Assembly (NCBI RefSeq): GCF_030698145.1
Contig: NZ_JAUYNW010000047.1
Span: 79,618-137,664 of the forward strand
Reading direction: 5' to 3'
Length of the DNA stretch: 58,047 nt
Origin: Phenylobacterium sp.
Lineage (GTDB): Bacteria; Pseudomonadota; Alphaproteobacteria; Caulobacterales; Caulobacteraceae
In this document: positions 33,214 through 47,503 of the stretch, piece after piece
How positions within the stretch are numbered: position 1 is the stretch's first letter
Layout: the number at the start of each line of letters is the position of its first letter
Made by a program: the position numbers and the translations under genes
The notes under the pieces: generated by a model
The model's database searches: none
What the model was told of the DNA's origin: nothing
The model's input: only the letters and a program-made list of their open reading frames with translations

Positions 33214-33669
33214 TCAGGCGTTGATGGCGCGCGCTCGCCGCGCTGCTTGGAGCCGCTTGAGCAGGGTCTCGGCCAGGGCGTCCGGCGCCTCGTCCGGAAT
33301 GGGAAAGACCGAGCTCACATTGATCTCGCAGAGCACATAGCTGTCCGCGCCGTCTGAAGTCTTGGGTCCGAGCGGGAAGTCGGCGCCCCATATCAACGGC
33401 AGATCCGACGGCTGACTCCCGAGCAAGTCCGCCAAGCCCGGTGTCCATTCGTCTTCCATCACGCCGCGCAGGGCCTGGAAGCGCTCGTCGGAGGGTCCCG
33501 AATATGGCGGCCGTCTCATAGAGCGTGAAGTCGCCATGCTTCAGGATCGCGCGCGGTTGAAGGGATGCAGAGTCAGGTGGCTGGGCTTGCCCAGTCCTGT
33601 CAATCGAGCGCGGGGGCGTGTCGGCAGCGGGGTAGACGGCATGGAAGATCCCTGAAAGTCGTAGGTCAT
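33214..33669 (-). pseudogene. Cj0069-like ATP-grasp gene, C-terminal relic
   Basis: Segments RLTGLGKPSHLTLHPFNRA, then ILKHGDFTLYETAAIFG, then GPSDERFQALRGVMEDEWTP and LPLIWGADFPLGPKTSDGAD, VLCEINVSSVFPIPDEAP occur in order but in three frames: a CG-dinucleotide gain near 33548 and a one-base gain near 33505 break the frame. The wording matches the Cj0069 family found beside chromate-resistance genes. The N-terminal half is missing. DNA from 33670 to 33863 shows no gene. Confidence 0.65.
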
Positions 33670-33863
33670 GAGTTGGCGCCCAGAGCGGGGTCGAGGGGCG
33701 ATTCGCCGGGGTTCAGCCCAACCGGGTTCGCTCGAAGGGCTCTGCTGGGTTTGCCGCTGGCCCGGGCGCGCAGCGCGTGGACGAGCGCCACGCTGATCGC
33801 AGGCAGGACCTGACGCTGATAAAGCCCGAAGGCTGGAGCGCCGGCGAAGGCGAAAGCCGGACA

Positions 33864-38309
<4,446 letters not shown>

Positions 38310-38310
<1 letters not shown>

Positions 38311-39605
38311 CAGCGGCGCTCCGCGACTGGTGTGGGAATGAGACCGGCGTGGCGGTCCGACAGGCGGTCGAGGGCCGCCTGATCGAGGTGATGTTGCCTT
38401 AGGACGCTCACGCGGCGGGCGCGGGCGTCAGCGAGCGCCCGCTCGGCCTCGGTGACGTCGAAATACTGGAAGCCGCCGCGGTTGAAGCCGTCCCGCACCA
38501 ACTCGACGGTGCGGATCGCGGCCGGGATCACCTCGGCGCGGATGCGTTCGGACTCGAGCGCCGAGGCCACGATGCGGGCGGTCAGGCGGGTGATCTCGCG
38601 CTCTCGGGCCAGCCGCGCCGCGGCGATGTCGGCCTCGGCGGCGTTACGCTCGGCCAGCGCGCGTTCGACGCCCGCCTTGTTGGTGTCGTAGCGCTGCAAC
38701 GGAAATGTACCGCCGACGACGAAGGCGACCTCCGAGCCGTCGCCGAAGTAGCGCAGGCCGGCCTTCAAGGTGGGATCGGCGACCTGGCGGGCCCGCTCCA
38801 CCCGGACGCGCGCCTCGGTGACATCGCGCACCGCGACCAAGAGGGCTAGGTCCGTGGTCTCCTGCGCGGGCGCGGTCTGCGCCTCTGAAGCCTTGAAGAA
38901 AGTCTCGAGGTCGAGAGTGAAATCTGGAGCGCCGCCCCAGTGGCGCGCCAGTTCGGCGCGGGCGTCGATCGCGGCTTGACGGGCCTGGTCGCGGGCGATG
39001 TCGGCTTGAGCGGTCAGAGTCTCGGCGCGGGTTCCGGCGAAGAGCGGATCGCGTGCGCTGCGAACTCGACGGGAGATATCGGCCTGGGAGCGATGGGCGG
39101 CGATCAGGCGCGCCTCGGCGATCAGCAGGTCGGCCTGCGCGGCGAGCGCCTCGGCATAGGCGACCTGAACGGCCTTGATGAGATCGAGCCGCCGCACCGC
39201 CTGGCGCAGACGCACCGCCTCGATCTCGGCGGCGGCCGCGTCCGTCCGCGCGGCGCGTTTTCCGCCCCGCTCGAAGGTCTGCTGGTAGCTGGCTGTCGCC
39301 TCACTGCGATCGAGCAGCGAATAGGCGCCGGATCCTGCGAAATTCTCCAGCTCCAGGCCGATCGAGGGATTGGGGCGGATGCCGGCCTGGCGAAGATCCG
39401 CTCGGGCCGCTTCCAGCCTGGCCTCCGCGGCGGCGGCGGCCGGGTCGGCGGCGCTGGCGCGTCCGATCGCTTCGGACAGGGTGAGAGGGGCGGGCTTGGC
39501 CTGCGCCTGCGCCGCTCCGGGCGCTACCAGGGCCAGGACCAACGCCGCGCTATGCGACGCCAGGGCGAGCCGCGCGAAGGCGCGGCTCCGATGGAAGATG
39601 GGCAT
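38310..39605 (-). CDS. czcC: CzcC-type outer-membrane efflux channel (TolC family)
   Basis: A 431-residue outer-membrane factor with signal ALASHSAALVLALVAPGAAQ. It has the long helical repeats of TolC-type proteins: LTLSEAIGRASAADPAAAAA, AELRQAGIRPNPSIG-like DLRQAGIRPNPSIGLELENF, and YAEALAAQADLLIAEARL. First gene of the czcCBA operon; its ATG shares a base with the czcB stop on the other side. The 54-bp gap upstream separates it from a His-rich reading frame. Confidence 0.93.
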
Positions 39606-39659
39606 GTTGTCTCTCGAAGACCAAGGATCAGGCGCGCACGGCCTGATCGCCGCAGCGCG

Positions 39660-40085
39660 TTAGGCGAGGCTCGTCGCGGCGGCCTTGGGGGGGCGTTCGA
39701 GCCGGGCGGTCACCAACAGCGCGGGGCTGTCCAGGCGCGGAACCGCCACAACCGCCAAGCGTGTGAGCACGTGCCCGGGTAGCCGATCGGCGGAAAGCGC
39801 GGCCAGTTGCGGGCCCTCGGCGTAATGGTGATGGGCCGGGCGGCCATCGTCGTCGTCCGGGGTCGGATCGGCGGATGCGGGGACGTCACCGGGGCCGCCC
39901 TCATGATGGTCGTCATGGTCGTAATGAACGGCGCCGGCCATCGGGATCGCGGCGTGATTGACGCCAAGTGCGTGCTGGGTGCGGTCCACATTGGTGATCG
40001 CGCCCTGCGCCGCAAGCACCGCCATCAACGCCATGCAACACATGACGAGGATCGTGCGCGTCCGGCTGTGGAGGCGATCAAACAC
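39660..40085 (-). CDS. His/Asp-rich protein at head of czc operon (CzcI-like)
   Basis: A 141-residue protein, GTG start at 40085 with GGGAG ten bases upstream. A hydrophobic segment (ILVMCCMALMAVLAAQ) near the N-terminus acts as signal or anchor, followed by HYDHDDHHEGGPGDV, DPTPDDDDGRPAHHHYAEGP and a second hydrophobic part. Metal-binding, periplasmic-facing character is clear. Its place directly before czcC matches the czcI/cnr-type small genes, but sequence similarity is weak and the start is uncertain. Confidence 0.6.
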   Translation of the reverse strand: MFDRLHSRTRTILVMCCMALMAVLAAQGAITNVDRTQHALGVNHAAIPMAGAVHYDHDDHHEGGPGDVPASADPTPDDDDGRPAHHHYAEGPQLAALSADRLPGHVLTRLAVVAVPRLDSPALLVTARLERPPKAAATSLA

Positions 40086-40155
40086 TAGGGGTGGGCTCCC
40101 AACGTTCGCTCTGTAGCCCGCAGGACATCGATCCGCAAGGCAGGCTCGCGCGACA

Positions 40156-40275
40156 TCACGGCTGGGGCTGGGGCCAGTTTGGATGAAAGTCGTCGATGAC
40201 GAACTCATGGTCATGGCGCAGGCTCGCCGCCGCGTGCGCCTGCAGGTGGGAATGACGCCGCGGAAGTTCGGGATG
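40156..40275 (-). pseudogene. C-terminal relic, unidentified
   Basis: The frame ends RHDHEFVIDDFHPNWPQPQP before a stop at 40156, following HPELPRRHSHLQAHAAASL. It looks like a genuine protein end (hydrophilic His-rich tail), but there is no start and it merges upstream with the trbB relic. I could not assign a family; metal-transporter tails can look like this. Confidence 0.35.
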
Positions 40276-40636
40276 CTCTTGGGCCGTTCGGTCGGGATCG
40301 GACTTCGGCCACAACGCGCGGCAACAGTCCCTCGAACCGGTCACCGCTTCCCGGCAATTCGGCCGAGACCCCCGGACAATCGGATCAGACCTCGGCCCCG
40401 ACATGATGCGCCACCAGCCGGATGACGCGCTCCCCGTCGGCCGGGGTCATCCGACAACCGGTGTCGGCGAGATCGCCCGTCAGCCGATCGACCCAGAGCC
40501 GGTCGTCGGGACTGAGCATGACCTCGACGACGGACGGATCGTCCAGCCAGGCCGCGATGTCTGGCCCCAGGGCCGTGCACAGCATCCTGGCGCCGCGGCT
40601 GGCTGTCGGGCCGATGACCATGCTGGTCGCCTCCAC
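40270..40636 (-). pseudogene. trbB: TrbB conjugation ATPase, N-terminal relic
   Basis: MLCTALGPDIAAWLDDPSVV, EVMLSPDDRLWVDRLTGDLA, DTGCRMTPADGERVIRLVAH, HVGAEV match the start of TrbB, the VirB11-type ATPase of Trb type IV secretion systems. An in-frame TGA at 40385-40387 follows, yet the same frame continues VSAELPGSGDRFEGLLPRVV before similarity is lost. The ATPase core is missing. It shows that a conjugative element once occupied this locus. Confidence 0.72.
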
Positions 40637-40687
40637 ATCCTCACATTCGGCCCGATCCTGCCGCCTTAGGCGGGGCTCGATTGGGTG

Positions 40688-41005
40688 CTACTTATTCGCC
40701 GACGGCGCATCCGCCTTCTGCATCTTTTCAGCGCAGGTCTTGTGCATCTTCTCCATCTCCGCGGTGCTAAGCGGCTTGCCGTTTGGCCACGTGACGGCGC
40801 CTGTCTTGTCGCGGCCGTGGTCATGGACCGGCTTGCCGTCCATTTTCCTCCCCATCACCGACTTGCACATCTCGTGGGTCGGCGTGGCTTCGCTGGCGGT
40901 CGCGGCGGCGCGAGCGTCTGGGTGATGTGCTGTGTGATCTTGCTGAGCGAAAGCCGGCCCCGCGAGCAACAAGGCGGCGGCGGCGGCGAACATTAGAGGG
41001 CGCAT
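40688..41005 (-). CDS. Secreted Met/His-rich protein, copper-associated
   Basis: A 105-residue protein: Sec signal MRPLMFAAAAALLLAGPAFA, then QQDHTAHHPDARAAATASE, and a tail with HEMCKSVMGRKMDGKPVHDH, MEKMHKTCAEKMQKADAP. Several Met, His and two or three Cys could bind Cu(I) in the periplasm. The start at 41005 has AGGAGAACGACC upstream. It diverges from the copper ATPase gene (41169), sharing a FixK-type box, so coexpression is likely. No named family is recognised. Confidence 0.78.
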   Translation of the reverse strand: MRPLMFAAAAALLLAGPAFAQQDHTAHHPDARAAATASEATPTHEMCKSVMGRKMDGKPVHDHGRDKTGAVTWPNGKPLSTAEMEKMHKTCAEKMQKADAPSANK

Positions 41006-41056
41006 GGTCGTTCTCCTGATGATGCTCCACTGGAGCGCATTCGGAGCCGCACTACC

Positions 41057-41070
41057 TTGCGATGCGTCAA
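41057..41070. promoter_or_regulatory. FixK/FNR-type box, copper ATPase promoter
   Basis: TTGCGATGCGTCAA fits the FixK2-type consensus TTG[AC]-N6-[TG]CAA. It lies between divergent starts at 41005 and 41169. Its centre to the minus gene start implies, for activation at -41.5, a transcript start near 41022, leaving a 17-base leader. An almost identical copy is at 48924-48937. Confidence 0.55.
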
Positions 41071-41168
41071 CGCGGTGAGCAGGATAACGCCCTAGTCGAG
41101 GGTTTCCTTTGGCGGCATGCGCCCCGACAAAGTGGGTCGTCCTCGCCCGCTCCGTGGAGTCTTCGCTC

Positions 41169-43586
41169 ATGCCCGTAGACCGCAGCAAGCCCGCACCGGA
41201 CAACCAAGCCCCTGGGCTGGCGCCGGCGCCCGGCTCGCACAATCACCATCACGGTCAGTACGGCTCCGCCCCCAGCGAGCCTTCGCTGGGCTCTCGCGCC
41301 CAGGTGAAGGATCCTGTGTGCGGGATGATCGTCGATCCGGCGTCGACGCCTCACAAGGCGACCCATAAGGGCTCTGAAGTCTTTTTCTGTTCTGAAGGGT
41401 GCGCAGCCAAGTTCCAGAGAGAGCCGGACCGCTATGCCATGAGGGCCTCGCAGCCCGCGCCCAGCGCGCCTGCCGGCGCGATCTACACCTGTCCCATGCA
41501 CCCGCAAGTCCGCCAGGTCGGGCCAGGGAATTGCCCAATCTGCGGCATGGCGCTCGAGCCCGAGCTGGTCACCGCCGACAGCGGCCCCAATCCCGAGCTC
41601 AAGGATATGACGCGCCGGTTCTGGATCGGCCTGGTCCTGACCGTCCCCGTGTTCGCCTTGGAGATGGGCGGACACCTGACCGGTCTCATGATGCTCATGG
41701 ACGGCCGAACATCCGCCTGGATCCAGCTCGCCCTCGCCACGCCGGTCGTGCTCTGGTCCGGCTGGCCCTTCTTCGATCGCGGCGCCCGCTCGCTGGTCAA
41801 CCGCAGCCTCAACATGTTTACGCTGATCGCCATGGGCGTCGGCGTGGCGTGGCTCTACAGCCTAGTCGCCACCTTGACGCCGCACATCTTCCCGCCCGCC
41901 TTCCGGGAGCCAGACGGCTCAGTCGCTGTCTATTTCGAAGCCGCTGCGGTGATCACCGTGCTTGTCCTGCTCGGTCAGGTGCTGGAGCTGCGCGCGCGTG
42001 AACAGACGTCAGGCGCCATCAAGGCTCTGCTGGACCTCGCCCCCAAGACCGCCCGGCGGGTCCGTGAGGACGGCTCCGACGAGGAGGTCACCCTGGACCT
42101 CATCGCTGTCGGAGATCGTCTTCGTGTCCGTCCGGGCGAGAAAGTCCCGGTGGACGGGGAGTTGCTGGAAGGCCGCGTCTCGATCGACGAGTCGATGGTA
42201 ACCGGCGAATCCATGCCAGTGACCAAGGAGCCCGGCGCCAAGGTGGTGGGGGGCTCGATCAACAAGACCGGCTCATTCGTCATGCGCGCGGAGAAAATCG
42301 GCGCCGACACCCTGCTTGCGCAGATCGTGCAGATGGTGGCCCAGGCTCAGCGCAGCCGTGCGCCGATCCAGCGCATGGCCGATCTGGTCTCGGGCTGGTT
42401 CGTACCTGCCGTGATCGCCGTGGCGGTGGCGGCTTTCGCTGTCTGGGCCCTGGTCGGGCCGGAGCCGCGCTTGGCCTTCGGGCTCGTCGCCGCGGTGTCG
42501 GTGCTGATCATCGCCTGCCCTTGCGCGCTCGGTCTGGCGACACCGATCTCAATCATGGTGGGTGTCGGCCGCGGCGCCCAGGCCGGCGTGCTGATCAAGA
42601 ACGCCGAGGCGCTCGAGCGCCTCGAGAAGATCGACACCCTGGTGATCGACAAGACGGGCACGCTTACGGAAGGCCGGCCAGCCGTAACAAGCATTCGACC
42701 GGCGGCCGGGTTCGAGGAAACCGAGGTGCTCCGCCTCGCCGCGAGCTTGGAACGCGGTAGCGAACATCCGCTCGCCGACGCCATCGTCCGCGCCGCCAAC
42801 GACCGGCGGCTCCCCCTGTCGCAGCCCGCCGAGTTCGACTCGCCGGTCGGAAAGGGCGTGCTGGGCGTGGTCGACGGCAGGCGCCTCGTCCTCGGGTCCG
42901 GCAAGTTCCTCAAGGAGCAAGGCGTCGACACCGCCGCCCTGGACGCGGAGGCCGACGCTTTGCGCGCTGACGGCGCGACCGCCATCTTCATGGCCGTCGA
43001 TGGCCATGCGGCGGCGATCTTCGCCATCGCCGACCCGATCAAGCCCACCACGGCTCAGGCCGTCGCCGCGCTGAAGGCCGAAGGCGTGCGCCTGGTGATG
43101 ATGACCGGCGACAACCGCACGACCGCGCTCGCCGTCGCCCGCAAGCTCGGGATCGACGAGGTAGAGGCCGATGTGCTGCCGCAGGACAAGGCGGCCGTCG
43201 TCGAGAAATTTCTCCGCGAGGGGCGCAAGGTCGCCATGGCCGGAGACGGCGTCAACGACGCCCCCGCCCTCGCGGCCGCCGAGGTCGGGATCGCCATGGG
43301 CGCGGGCGCCGACGTCGCGATCGAGAGCGCCGGCGTTACCTTGCTCAAGGGCGACCTTCAGGGGATCGTGAAGGCGCGGAAGCTGTCGCGCGCGGTGATG
43401 CGCAATATCCGGGAGAACCTCTTTTTTGCCTTCGCCTACAACGTGGCGGGCATCCCGATCGCCGCGGGCGTCCTCTATCCGATCTTCGGGTGGCTGCTCT
43501 CGCCGGCCATCGCCGCCGGCGCAATGGCGCTGTCCAGCGTCAGCGTCGTCGGCAACGCGCTGCGGTTGCGGCGCGTCAAGCTCTAG
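41169..43586 (+). CDS. copA: Cu(I)-translocating P1B-type ATPase with YHS and HMBD domains
   Basis: An 805-residue copper pump. Start at 41169 ([13 protein letters not shown]) with GGAG 10 bases upstream. A His-rich stretch (SHNHHHGQ) precedes a YHS-type domain ([10 protein letters not shown] ... [13 protein letters not shown], 48-82) and a heavy-metal binding block [20 protein letters not shown] (105-124) with CGM. No classic GMxCxxC domain is found. The pump core has TGES at 345-348, metal-site CPC at 450-452, DKTGT at 494-498 and GDGVNDAP. This is the CopA/CtpA group with YHS, active in cytoplasmic copper export. It converges with the SRPBCC gene, overlapping tails by 11 bp. Confidence 0.95.
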   Translation: MPVDRSKPAPDNQAPGLAPAPGSHNHHHGQYGSAPSEPSLGSRAQVKDPVCGMIVDPASTPHKATHKGSEVFFCSEGCAAKFQREPDRYAMRASQPAPSAPAGAIYTCPMHPQVRQVGPGNCPICGMALEPELVTADSGPNPELKDMTRRFWIGLVLTVPVFALEMGGHLTGLMMLMDGRTSAWIQLALATPVVLWSGWPFFDRGARSLVNRSLNMFTLIAMGVGVAWLYSLVATLTPHIFPPAFREPDGSVAVYFEAAAVITVLVLLGQVLELRAREQTSGAIKALLDLAPKTARRVREDGSDEEVTLDLIAVGDRLRVRPGEKVPVDGELLEGRVSIDESMVTGESMPVTKEPGAKVVGGSINKTGSFVMRAEKIGADTLLAQIVQMVAQAQRSRAPIQRMADLVSGWFVPAVIAVAVAAFAVWALVGPEPRLAFGLVAAVSVLIIACPCALGLATPISIMVGVGRGAQAGVLIKNAEALERLEKIDTLVIDKTGTLTEGRPAVTSIRPAAGFEETEVLRLAASLERGSEHPLADAIVRAANDRRLPLSQPAEFDSPVGKGVLGVVDGRRLVLGSGKFLKEQGVDTAALDAEADALRADGATAIFMAVDGHAAAIFAIADPIKPTTAQAVAALKAEGVRLVMMTGDNRTTALAVARKLGIDEVEADVLPQDKAAVVEKFLREGRKVAMAGDGVNDAPALAAAEVGIAMGAGADVAIESAGVTLLKGDLQGIVKARKLSRAVMRNIRENLFFAFAYNVAGIPIAAGVLYPIFGWLLSPAIAAGAMALSSVSVVGNALRLRRVKL

Positions 43587-44070
43587 CCGGGTGCCCGAAA
43601 TGGCGCGCGGCGTCGCCGACCATCCTCTGCACGCACCATCGCGCGTAGAAGGCCGCGAGCCGGGGCGTCCGCCGCCCGAGGCCCCTGGCCGGCGCCTCGT
43701 AGTCGATCCAGACCCGCAACCGGCAGACGTCCTCTTCCGCCGGCGTGATCTCGAACCCCATTTCATACGGTCCAATGATGATCAGCCGTGGCGCACCGAC
43801 GGTGCGCCAGACCTTACGGCGCGGCGGTGCGCGCTCGACGACGATCTCTTCGACAAAGAGCGACAGGCCAAAGGCTTCGCCGCCCATGCGAATCCGCGAC
43901 CCAACGGTCTGCCCCAGCCCCTCATCGAAGTCGTAGGTCATGTGGCCGCCGCCCATCATCAGCGACGACTGGCCCATATGTTCGGCAAGGCGGGTCTGGT
44001 CGTCGAGCCGCTCGAACAGAGCCGAAGCTTCCGCGCTCACCAGCGTGTTGGCCTCGCGATGGCGTTTCAT
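43576..44070 (-). CDS. SRPBCC family protein
   Basis: A 164-residue START-fold protein: [60 protein letters not shown]. Members bind lipids or aromatic ligands. It is the last gene of the nuclease-phosphorylase operon, overlapping the dehydrogenase gene by 4 bp (ATGA). Its role there is unknown. Confidence 0.8.
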   Translation of the reverse strand: MKRHREANTLVSAEASALFERLDDQTRLAEHMGQSSLMMGGGHMTYDFDEGLGQTVGSRIRMGGEAFGLSLFVEEIVVERAPPRRKVWRTVGAPRLIIIGPYEMGFEITPAEEDVCRLRVWIDYEAPARGLGRRTPRLAAFYARWCVQRMVGDAARHFGHPARA

Positions 44071-45059
44071 GCCGGCGCGCTCACCAGGTTCTGCGGGGTC
44101 CCCGCCGCGAAGGCTTCGATGTTGCGTAGGGTGATCTCGAGGATGCGGTGCACCGCCTCGAAGGTGTCGTAGGCGATGTGCGGCGTCATCACGACGTTGG
44201 GGAGCCGCAGCAAGGTGTTGGTGGCGAGCAGAGACCGCAGTTGCTCGGATGGGAGTTCGCGGCCGGCGCGGAACACCTCGGCCTCCTCCCGTAGCAGTGG
44301 CTCGTCGGCGAACACGTCAAGCCCGGCCCCGGCAAGCTTGCCGCTGGTCAGGGCACGTACCAGGGCCGCGGCGTTGACGACGCCGCCGCGAGCCGTATTG
44401 ACCAGCACGGCGCCGGGTTTCATCGCGGCGAACTGCGCGTCGGTGATCAGGTCACGGGTGTCGGGGCTGCCCGGCACATGCAGGCTGATGACATCGGCCT
44501 GACGCAGCAGGTCCTCCAAGGAAGCGTAGTCGAAGCCGAGTTCCGCAGCGGCCGCCGGATCGGGCCGGGCGTCCACCGCCAGCACGTGCATGGCGAACCC
44601 CCGCGCGATGCGGATGACCCGCCGACCGATCCGACCGGCCCCGATAACGCCGAGGGTCCGCCCCGCAAGATCGAAGCCTCGCAGGCCTTCCATCGCGAAA
44701 TCGCCTTTGCGGGTGCGGTCGGCGGCCTCGACGACACGGCGCGAGACAGCGAGCAGCAGCGCGAAGGTATGCTCAGCGACCGTCGGGTCGCCATAGTCCG
44801 GCACGTTGCTCACGGCGATCCCCGCCTGGCGGCAGTAAGCCAGATCGATGTGGTCGAACCCAGTCGAGCGGGTAGCGATCAGCTTGAGCGCCGGAAGGGC
44901 CGCCAGAGTGGCGGCGTCGAGCTGCGAGCGGATGAAAGTGGTGATGACCTCCGCGTCGGCGAAACCGGCGGCGCCTTGGAGATTCAACGGCTGTGAAGTG
45001 CAGCGTAGGTCGTGGCCGGCGGCCAGTCGTCGGCAAGCTGCCTGTTCCCACTCTTCCAC
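44067..45059 (-). CDS. D-isomer-specific 2-hydroxyacid dehydrogenase
   Basis: A 330-residue NAD-dependent dehydrogenase (D-lactate-type). The Rossmann motif is LGVIGAGRIGRRVIRIARG, catalytic Arg is in VNTARGGVVNAAALV, Glu in DVFADEPLL, and His in MTPHIAYDT. It reduces 2-keto acids to D-2-hydroxy acids, regenerating NAD. Start problem: GTG at 45059 has no ribosome site, while the frame continues upstream as I-R-I-A-V-F-E-V, the normal family start, to an ATA at 45078-45080 that sits six bases after AGGAGG. The natural start may be that ATA or the ATT at 45072-45074, or the ATG may have mutated. Confidence 0.88.
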   Translation of the reverse strand: MEEWEQAACRRLAAGHDLRCTSQPLNLQGAAGFADAEVITTFIRSQLDAATLAALPALKLIATRSTGFDHIDLAYCRQAGIAVSNVPDYGDPTVAEHTFALLLAVSRRVVEAADRTRKGDFAMEGLRGFDLAGRTLGVIGAGRIGRRVIRIARGFAMHVLAVDARPDPAAAAELGFDYASLEDLLRQADVISLHVPGSPDTRDLITDAQFAAMKPGAVLVNTARGGVVNAAALVRALTSGKLAGAGLDVFADEPLLREEAEVFRAGRELPSEQLRSLLATNTLLRLPNVVMTPHIAYDTFEAVHRILEITLRNIEAFAAGTPQNLVSAPA

Positions 45060-45092
45060 CTCGAAAACGGCAATGCGTATGGTGGCCTCCTA

Positions 45093-45983
45093 CTATTCCG
45101 GAGCGGGCTGGGCGGCGGCAAGCGCCTGCGCAATCAGCGGCGCGAGGGGCAAGGCGTTGGAAGGATGCGCGACCGAGTCGGTGGAGACCACCCGCCCCGC
45201 CACCGCTGATACCTGGGCGAAGGCGTCACCGCCGAAGATCGCGTGCACCACCGCACAATCGGGCGCTGGAAAGCCCACCGCAACAAGTTGCTGGGCCGCA
45301 GCCAGGAGCGTGTGTCCGGACGAGGCGATGTCGTCGATCAGAACCGGTTGGCGTCCGCGGTGGCGGCTCAGGTCCGGAAGGGTGATGCGCACATCATGAT
45401 CTCCGAGGCGCGTCTTGCTCAACACCAGGTGCGGCGCCCCAGCTGCCGCGGCGACCGCGGCCGCCCATTGCTCGCTCTCCGCGTCCGGCCCGATGACCAG
45501 CGGATCGGTCACCGATTCCCGGATCCAGCGACCGAGCAGCGGGGCGGCGTGCAAGGCCAAGCTCGGGATCGCGTAGACTTCGTTCAGGCTCGCATAGCGA
45601 TGCAGGTGGGGATCCACCGTGACCAACCGATCGAAGCTGCCCGAGAGCAAGCGCGCGATCGACGTCGACGTCACGGCTTCCCCAGGCTGGAAGCGACTGT
45701 CCTGCCGCATATAGCCCAGATAGGGCGCGATCAGGTTCACCTCGCGCGCGCCTAGACCCCGCGCCGCGTCCGCCGCAAAGATCAGACTCAGAAACACTTC
45801 GTCGATCCGCGCCAGGGTGCAGACGAGATCGACGGTCCGCCCCGCGGGATCCGACCTAAGACGCACGTAGTGCTCGCCATCGGGGAAGCGGCGCGTCTCC
45901 AACTCGCCGAGGTCGCCGCCGACGGCCCGGGCGAGTTGGCTGGCGAAGGCTTCGTTGCCGGGCAGCGGCAGGATCAGTCGCAT
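45093..45983 (-). CDS. PRPP-synthetase-like enzyme
   Basis: A 296-residue ribose-phosphate pyrophosphokinase homologue: ETRRFPDGEHYVRLR (30-44), YMRQDSRFQPGEAVTS (91-106), TVDPHLHR (122-129), VIGPDAESEQWA (163-174) and PRPP loop VLIDDIASSGHTLL (214-227). It is shorter than housekeeping Prs (about 315) and has AESEQW where PrsA has AGGV, so the regulatory and ribose-phosphate parts differ. It lies 2 bp after the phosphorylase gene. It may make PRPP from a ribose phosphate produced by that enzyme. Confidence 0.9.
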   Translation of the reverse strand: MRLILPLPGNEAFASQLARAVGGDLGELETRRFPDGEHYVRLRSDPAGRTVDLVCTLARIDEVFLSLIFAADAARGLGAREVNLIAPYLGYMRQDSRFQPGEAVTSTSIARLLSGSFDRLVTVDPHLHRYASLNEVYAIPSLALHAAPLLGRWIRESVTDPLVIGPDAESEQWAAAVAAAAGAPHLVLSKTRLGDHDVRITLPDLSRHRGRQPVLIDDIASSGHTLLAAAQQLVAVGFPAPDCAVVHAIFGGDAFAQVSAVAGRVVSTDSVAHPSNALPLAPLIAQALAAAQPAPE

Positions 45984-45985
45984 GC

Positions 45986-47503
45986 TCAGGCCTCCAGCTC
46001 GATCATCTCGGGATTCGCTGCAGCGTAGTCGAGGGCATAGTCCAGCTCGCCGGGCGTCTCTGCGTGGACGGAGACCAGAGGCTGGCCACGCGCCACCTCA
46101 TCGCCGAGGCGCACATGGAGATCGACGCCGGCCGCCTTGTCGTCCGGGGCGCCGGCGAGCTTGGCCAGTCGCGCCACAGTCCGGTTGTTGATCTGCATGA
46201 TCCGGCCCGCGCTGGGGGCGGTGATCGGGCGTGCGAGGGCTGCGGTCGGCGGCGAGCGCATGCCGCCCTGGGCTTCGCAGATGCGCTGGAATTTGGACCA
46301 GGCGCGCCCGTCAGCCAATGCCGTCTCAGCCAGACGCAGGCCCTCGCCTGGGTTGGCGGCGCCGCCGAGCTCCAGGGCCGCGCCCGCTAGTGCGCAGGCG
46401 CGCCGACGCAGGTCGCTTGGCGCCTCAGGCTTGTTCTGCAGGACGGCGAGCACATCGCGCGCTTCCAAGGCTGGGCCGATACCGCGGCCGACCGGCTGGG
46501 CGCCGTCAGTCACCAGGCAACGCAGGCTTATCCCGAAGGCCGTGGCCACTTCGGCCAGGCGGCTGGCGAGTTCGCTCCCTGCATCGTCCGAGCGAACCTT
46601 CGCCGTTGGACCGACGGGAATGTCGACCACGACGTGGGTCGAGCCGGCGGCGATCTTCTTGGAGAGCACCGAGGCGATCAGCTGGCCTTCGGTATCGATA
46701 TCGAGCACCCGCTCGACGCGGATCAGGACATCGTCGGCCGGGCTCAAGCGAATCGAGCCGCCCCACACGAGGCAGGCGCCCTCCTGTTCCACCACCCGCC
46801 GCATGTTGGCGACATTGAGGTCCACCGGCGCGAGCGTCTCCATGGTGTCGGCCGTTCCCGCCGGGGAGGTGATGGCGCGCGAGGAGGTCTTGGGCATCAG
46901 GAGCCCGTAGGAGGCGACAATGGCCACGACGATGGGAGTGGTCCGATTGCCGGGCAGACCGCCGACGGAATGCTTGTCGACCACGATCGGTGCATCCCAG
47001 GCGAGTCGATCGCCGACCTCGACCATCGCGCCGGTCAGAGCGATGGTCTCGGCGGTATCCAGCGGCAGCGCGGAACAGGCGGTCAGGAAGGCGGCGAGAT
47101 GGACATCCGTGTAGCGGCCCGCCGCGACGTCCGCGACGATAGCCGCCAGTGACAGGGGGTCCAGCCGGTGGCCGTGGATCCGGCGGCGCACGCTCGACAT
47201 GGAGGCCAGGGGTGGGGCGTGGCGGACGGTGATCGGGGCGCCCTCCTCCACGCCCAACCGAGCCCAAGCGGCTTCCGACAGGCCGGCCTGGTCCTGATCG
47301 AGCAGGTCACGGCCGACTTGGTAGAGGGTCGCCAACACCTCCCGCCCTCCCGCCGCCAAGAGGACCTGAGCGCGGGCGGCCAGGCCCTCGGAACGGCAGA
47401 CGTGACAATCCTCTCGCATCAGGACGATGGCGTCGTGTTGGGTGAAGAGCCCCAGGCGGCGCGCCCTCACGGTGGGCGGCGAGATGACCGCTTCAGCGCT
47501 CAC
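45986..47503 (-). CDS. AMP-phosphorylase-type nucleotide phosphorylase
   Basis: A 505-residue member of the thymidine/AMP phosphorylase family. The phosphate and ribose site is DKHSVGGLPGNRTTPIVV (176-193) and KTSSRAITSPAGTADTME (205-222). The SSRAITSPAGTADTME wording is that of archaeal-type AMP phosphorylase, not of bacterial thymidine phosphorylase (SGRGLGHTGGTLDK type). An extra N-terminal domain of about 85 residues is also an AMP-phosphorylase trait. Expected reaction: NMP plus phosphate gives free base and ribose 1,5-bisphosphate. Coupled to the nuclease gene by a 4-bp overlap. Confidence 0.9.
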   Translation of the reverse strand: MSAEAVISPPTVRARRLGLFTQHDAIVLMREDCHVCRSEGLAARAQVLLAAGGREVLATLYQVGRDLLDQDQAGLSEAAWARLGVEEGAPITVRHAPPLASMSSVRRRIHGHRLDPLSLAAIVADVAAGRYTDVHLAAFLTACSALPLDTAETIALTGAMVEVGDRLAWDAPIVVDKHSVGGLPGNRTTPIVVAIVASYGLLMPKTSSRAITSPAGTADTMETLAPVDLNVANMRRVVEQEGACLVWGGSIRLSPADDVLIRVERVLDIDTEGQLIASVLSKKIAAGSTHVVVDIPVGPTAKVRSDDAGSELASRLAEVATAFGISLRCLVTDGAQPVGRGIGPALEARDVLAVLQNKPEAPSDLRRRACALAGAALELGGAANPGEGLRLAETALADGRAWSKFQRICEAQGGMRSPPTAALARPITAPSAGRIMQINNRTVARLAKLAGAPDDKAAGVDLHVRLGDEVARGQPLVSVHAETPGELDYALDYAAANPEMIELEA

